A DNA stretch of 64,000 nucleotides from Amaurobius ferox (Eukaryota > Arthropoda > Arachnida > Araneae > Amaurobiidae). A model generated the notes under the pieces. That model saw nothing but the letters and a program-made list of their open reading frames with translations. It ran no database searches and had not been told where the DNA came from. Of the stretch, positions 53,901-59,900 are shown piece by piece. The DNA lies in assembly GCA_951213105.1 (NCBI GenBank), contig OX578135.1, forward strand, positions 163,463,250 to 163,527,249, written 5' to 3'. Each line of letters begins with the position of its first letter. The first letter of the stretch is position 1. The position numbers and the translations under genes are program-made.

Positions 53901-56900
53901 AATAACAATAATAAAAAGAAAAAAAAAATGTGTAGTTTGTTAATAGGTATAAGAAATATTTTATTAAATATATAAAAATATTAAAAAACACGTAAACTCT
54001 TTATTAAAAATTGTTTAAAAAATACCTGTTTATAATTGAATGGGTGAATACTATGAGATAAAACAATTTGGTGGATATTGAGTTAAGCATAATATTTAGT
54101 GCTGTTAAAGCATTTTCCTTTAGCTGAATCACTTGTGACACCAATTATTTATTACACATATTTTAAAAATTTTACCAAATTTATTGCTGAAAGAATAGGC
54201 ATCTAAATATTTTACCTGTTATTTTATCAGAATGACAAAAATGTCACTTGTACCCTTTTAGCTCTTGTCTAAACTTTTTTTTCAAAATAAAGCATTATCT
54301 CCCCTTTTCTTTTCAAAATTAGAAAACGGAATAATCAAAAACTTCTTGTAAAGTTACCTTTTTTCAAAAAGGAGTGTTCAAAAGAGTATTATATTTCATT
54401 TTCAAATGAAATTAAAAAAGAAAGCAGAAAATTTTCCACAAAAAATTTTTGACGTACATCTCTACATTTGGTTACTATTTATATGACTGAAAAAGCACTG
54501 TATATCAAAGTACAGTTAAATTAGTTATTTTAAACATCTAAAGAGAACATTAAGGACATCTAAAGAGAACATTAAGGACATCTAAAGAGTGTAAAAATTT
54601 ATTTATTCATTAATAGCTAAATTAAAAAAAAGTTTCTGCACTTTTAATAACTTAAATTTCAAAATGTTATTTTTTTACTTATATATTTTTAAACATTTAA
54701 CTCTTTTTAAAGAAATTAAAAAGTAACATGTTTCTGTTTATTTTCTAACAAATTTAAATATTTAAAATTTAATGTGGTTTAACTTTTAAAGAAATACAGT
54801 CAAACCTGTCTATCTTGAACCCTGTTTATCTCGAAAACCCTTATATCTTGAAATTTACTTATTTCCCTGCCTTTTCAGCCAAAATTCAATGTATTTTCCA
54901 TGTTTATCTCGAAAAATTTTCTCCCAAAACCTACATATCTCGAATTACGGTATGAAGTGCAAATACAAATTCAAAGTTCAGCGGCCATACTTCAGCAGCA
55001 AAAGTTGCCGTTAAGAAACATTCTTTGCATAGCAACAGTCACAACGTCGCATGTAGATGGTAGGACGGTAGATTGAAGACAGGTGCAAGACACAAATTTC
55101 TCGGGAATCCACAAAGGGACCAGAACTTCCGTTGGCCCTTTCAGTAGGGACTGGAAACTTTGAACAATGGGGGGTTGGGGGTGACTAATAAACTAATAAG
55201 CAAATGATCAGTTTTGCTCTTCTGTTTGTGGAGTTAGTAACGAAGTTTGTGATTGCAATGTTAAGTGAAGCAAATGGCGGGAGTGAAAAGGAAGTTAAAT
55301 TTTCCTTCGATGGAAGATAAAATGAAAATTTTAAAATTTTTGGATGGAATTCCTCTACTTAAAAAGCATGAAGTTGGAATGAACAGTGATGTGATTACAA
55401 AAAACTCTTTTGGAGCAGTAAATTTCTGGAATTGTAGCAGTTTGTATCAGGTAATATTTCGAAATTGTAGCAGTTTGTAGCAGGCAATTATTCGAAATTG
55501 TAGCAGTTTGTAGCAAGAGATTTTTCGACATTGTAGCAGTTCAATGCAAGGCATTTTTTTTATTTTAACAGTTTGTCATATATATAACAAGCAAATTCAA
55601 GACAATGAAGTTTTAAAAATCTTATTAACAGAATTTAAGTATAAACATTTTGAATTTTCAATTAACTTTTAATAAACTAAAATAGCATATAAATTACATT
55701 AATAAAAATTGCTTATTTTTTATTAAGAAAATCGATTTTTAATACATATTCTTTAATATAAAAAAACTGCAATAAATAATTTTAATAAATATCTATAAAA
55801 TACTTTAATATTGCAATAAATAATTTTTGAAAAAATATAAAAAAAATTGAAAAAATTATTTTACAGATCTAAACAAATTTTATTAGATTAAATAATTAGA
55901 AAAAAATCTAAATTAAAAAAAAAATGCAATAAAGAATTTTAAAACATATTTTAAAAAATTAAAATAAATAACTTAAAATCTAAAAATATCTTACTTCAGT
56001 AAAATTTTTAAAAAGATCTAACAAAATGAAATAAAAAATTTTAGGGGGAAAAAATAATATTTAGGAAAAATATATAATTTTAGGAAAGATTTACAAAATT
56101 AAAAACTATTTTTCAAAAAGGATACTGGTCTTTTATATTACGCTAAAAAAAGAAATAACGCAAAAAAAAAAAAATATTTTTTACATATACAGAACAGTAC
56201 AACTTGGAAAATAAGGACCAGTCTAGATTTTACCGATTCCGGAATTTTCTGAATTATAGAATTTGGATTTTTTCTATTTTCGAATTTCATAAGAAAATTT
56301 TGAAAAATCTGTATCATTGTTCCAAGTGATCCAAATTATAGCATGTTATCCTTCATTTTGAAGGGTTTGAAAAAATATTTCGATTGATACCAAGTTTGAT
56401 AATGTTCCATTGGGGGTTTACAACCCTACAGTTGATAAAAACTTGAGCTGTTTGAAAAGAAAGAAGTCTAATCTTCTGATTTTGCTGGTAGATTGCACCC
56501 TTCTGAGAAATTTCTGATTCAATTCTTCCTTTCCGTTCCGAGAATTACGGAGAAAAAATACGTTTTCCGGTATTTTCATGAAATGGCGCAGTGTTGGCGC
56601 CAAATCAGTTAAAATTTGCTTTTTGTATCAGATTGGCGCAGTCTACTTTGAATGGCGCAGTTTGGCGCAATTAGAGCAGCAATCACATCACTGAATGAAG
56701 TTTGGTATTTCACCAAGCACTCTTTCGACGATAATAAAGAACATAGATTTGGTAGAGAGAAACTTTGAAAACAATAAGAAGTGAAAAAAAGTCGAAAATG
56801 TGCTTTCCCGGATGTTGATGAATGTGTGAAAAAATAGTTTGTACAATGTCATGACCAAGGGGTTCCTATTAGTGGAATGATACTACAGAGAAAAGCTGAA

Positions 56901-59900
56901 GATTTTGCAAAAGAACTTGGCCATAGCAGTAAATTTAAAAATTTAAAGCCAGCAACGGGTGGCTTGAGAGCTTTAAAAGGAGACACGACATCGTTTTCAG
57001 AAAACTATATGGCAAAAGTGAGTCTGCATCTCAAAGTGTTTATGAAGAGTGAATCAAGGAGCTCCCTTCGCTGCTGGAAGGCTATGAGCTAATGGATGTC
57101 TTCAAAGCCAATGAAACAGGGCTATTTTTTCAATATTTACACAACAAAACAGCGACATTCAAGGGAGAAGAGTGCCAAGGTGGTAAACAGAGTAAAGTGC
57201 AAGTAACTGTACTTTTAGCAGCTAATTAAGATGGAAGCGAAAAACTTCCACCACTGATGATCGGTCGTTCTGCAAAGCCCTGATGTTTCTCGAAAGTGAA
57301 ATCGCTTCCTTTTTCCTACAAAGCAAGTAAGAAAGCCTGAATGACCAGTGAAATCTTTAGTGACTGGCTGAAAGACATCGACAAATCTATGGGTTTAAAA
57401 AAAAGAAAAGTTATTCTGTTCATCGATAACTGCAATGCTCATTCCAACTTCCCTACTCTAAGAAACGTCACTATAAAGTTTTTGCCTCCTAACCCTACAT
57501 CCAAGCTGCAACCCCTTGATCAAGGGATCATTTGAAGTTTTAAAGTGGGATACAGACGAGAACTGGTTCGAAAACTTCTAGATGCCATCAACGAAGGCAT
57601 CCTTCCCAACATCAATGTTTTGGATGCAATGAGGATGACAGATTATGCTTGGAGAAATGTTATGGAGAAGATGATCAGGAATTGTTTCTAAAAGCTGGAT
57701 TTAAGCAAAAGAACAACGAGGAAAAGCAAGAACAACAAACGAGCATTGACACAATGTATAAAGTAGAAACCAATGAAGTAAATTCGAAAGAATGGATGAT
57801 CATCAAGAATACACTTAATCTAGACATCTCATTCGAAACCTTTTTAGATGTGGATGATTCCCTGACAACATGCGGAATGTTGACTGATACAGAGATCATA
57901 GATGATGTGAGAGGAGTTTCTGATGACGACGGTGATGAAATAGTGAAGACAGATTCACTTAAAGTAACCATAAAAGAAGTGGAGAAGTCTATTGAAAAGT
58001 TGAGAACTTTCCTTGAATCCCAGGAGGATATTTGTCAGAACGGATTCACAGCGATTGCTAACCTTAAGAAAATTGTCGATTCAAAGAAAATTAGGCATCA
58101 GAAATTAGAAATTATTGCGTGATTATTTTTTATTAAGGTATGTAATAAATTATTTTCACTCTCTATTTTTCGAAACCTCTTTATCTCGAATTTTTTTTTT
58201 ATTCCCACGAGATTCGAGATAGACAGGTTTGACTGTATTTAAATTTGAAATGTTAACATTGCTATATAATGCTCATAAATAACACCAATTGTCAGATGCA
58301 AGCACAACATTAATCTCTGGAAATGTGCAGTTGGAGTCATCCCTCATTTTATCCACATTTAATGCTTGTGACATAATCATGTATTGAAAAAAATATATAT
58401 AATAATAATAATACGTTTCATTAGATGAGGTTATAGTATTGGTGAGTAATCATTTGGTATGGCATTAATTATTGCTGTAGCCCAGCTAATGCACAAGTAC
58501 CAAAATTTTAAAGCCAAAATTAAAAAATAAATAAATTACTTACGAAAGCATTAAAATATGACCTTATAATTTATAATGAGAAACAGAAAAGAAGAAAATG
58601 CATATTAGACTATGAAACAGAAACAAAAATATCAAGAACAAACCTGAGTTATAAAGTAATCTCCATGTGTAACAGACACTGCACCAAAGTTAGTATACCG
58701 AAATAAACGATCCATTATCCACATGACTGACTGAAGTACAGTGGATTTCCCATTAAATGCTAACATTAAAATAGGAACATCAGCAGTAGACTGATGGTTG
58801 ACTAAGAACAAACACCTGTCATTAATGCAGGAATCAATATCATCTCCTAATTCTATAACTGAGAGAGAAAAAATATTAAGCAACTTTAGCAATCACATCA
58901 AGAAGCAACATGTACATTATATTAGACATAACTATCAAACACAGTCCTCAGCAAACAGTTGCACCTGACTGAGTTTTATTTAGCTAACTTCTTACCAGCA
59001 TTTATACTCACAAGGTTTGTTATGAATTTTTAATATCAAATTGAACTAAGATAATTTATTTATAAAAAATAACAAATAAACTAGGAAATTTAATTTTTGC
59101 ATATTTTTTTAAGTTAGTTTAACTCTACCTTTAGAGGGAAATTATCACTTATTAAAACAGCACTTCTCTCCCAATAGGTATTAGAACAACAGATAGAACA
59201 ATATTATTAGAATATAATATTATAACAATTCATTGATAGAAAGCAGGCATAACAAAATTAGGTGACTACAATTGTATCAAGGGCATTATGAGACTTTATC
59301 ATCAGGTTAAAATCAGTATGCATCGATCGAAGGATAAAAAAAAAAAAAAAACTACTTAACTGTTGTTATGCTAAGGCTATGTCTATCAATGTAATATTCA
59401 GGAAGATATATATAACTGATTTATTTGGGTTTTCTTCATTTTAGCAGAAGCATATGGGGTTCAAGACAAAAAATCTGATGTGGGCAGTACATGATATTCC
59501 CTACAGACTTACATTCCTTTTCTTATTTTTTTATTTCATGATGCATCAAATTGAGCTTAATTTCAGAAAATAACATAGATACTTTTCTGGTAATTTGTAT
59601 TTTTAATGCATCTTAGTTTCATTTGGCAATTTAATCCATTTTAAAACATCTTTAAAAAACTAAAATATCTAGAGAACGGAAATCAAGAGGTTAATTTTAT
59701 TAACTTTGTCATTTAATATTACATAAAGAACAAGAGTTTAATTAATACATTTTAGCAACTTTTGCCATTTATTTTACGTTTTGATGAAAAATGTCTTCAG
59801 CTCCTCAATATTCGAAAAATTTTTAAATATCTCAATAACAGTCTATCTTAGAGTAATGGGGTTGGTCTTATTCAATTTGTTGTCAAATATTACACATTAA

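Larger units (their letters stand above)
55274..58122 (+). pseudogene. Tigger transposase interrupted by a 1.3-kb insertion
   Basis: Starts [20 protein letters not shown] (helix-turn-helix) and is cut at 55383. Across the insertion the frame resumes with [15 protein letters not shown] at 56698. Then come a second DNA-binding domain ([20 protein letters not shown]), the DDE core with [13 protein letters not shown] (first catalytic Asp replaced by Asn), [19 protein letters not shown] (second Asp), [17 protein letters not shown] (third Asp) and an acidic tail ending at 58122. Several TAA/TGA stops and a frame shift near 56990 make it inactive. Confidence 0.88.
54795..58237 (+). mobile_element. 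Second Tigger/pogo element, with an insertion
   Basis: Ends CAGTCAAACCTGTCTATCT (54797) and, inverted, the same text (to 58235), flanked by TA on both sides (54795-54796, 58236-58237). The inner parts carry TATCTCGAA repeats. It belongs to a different subfamily from 38344-40766. A 1.3-kb element (55384-56693) has landed in its transposase gene. Confidence 0.92.
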
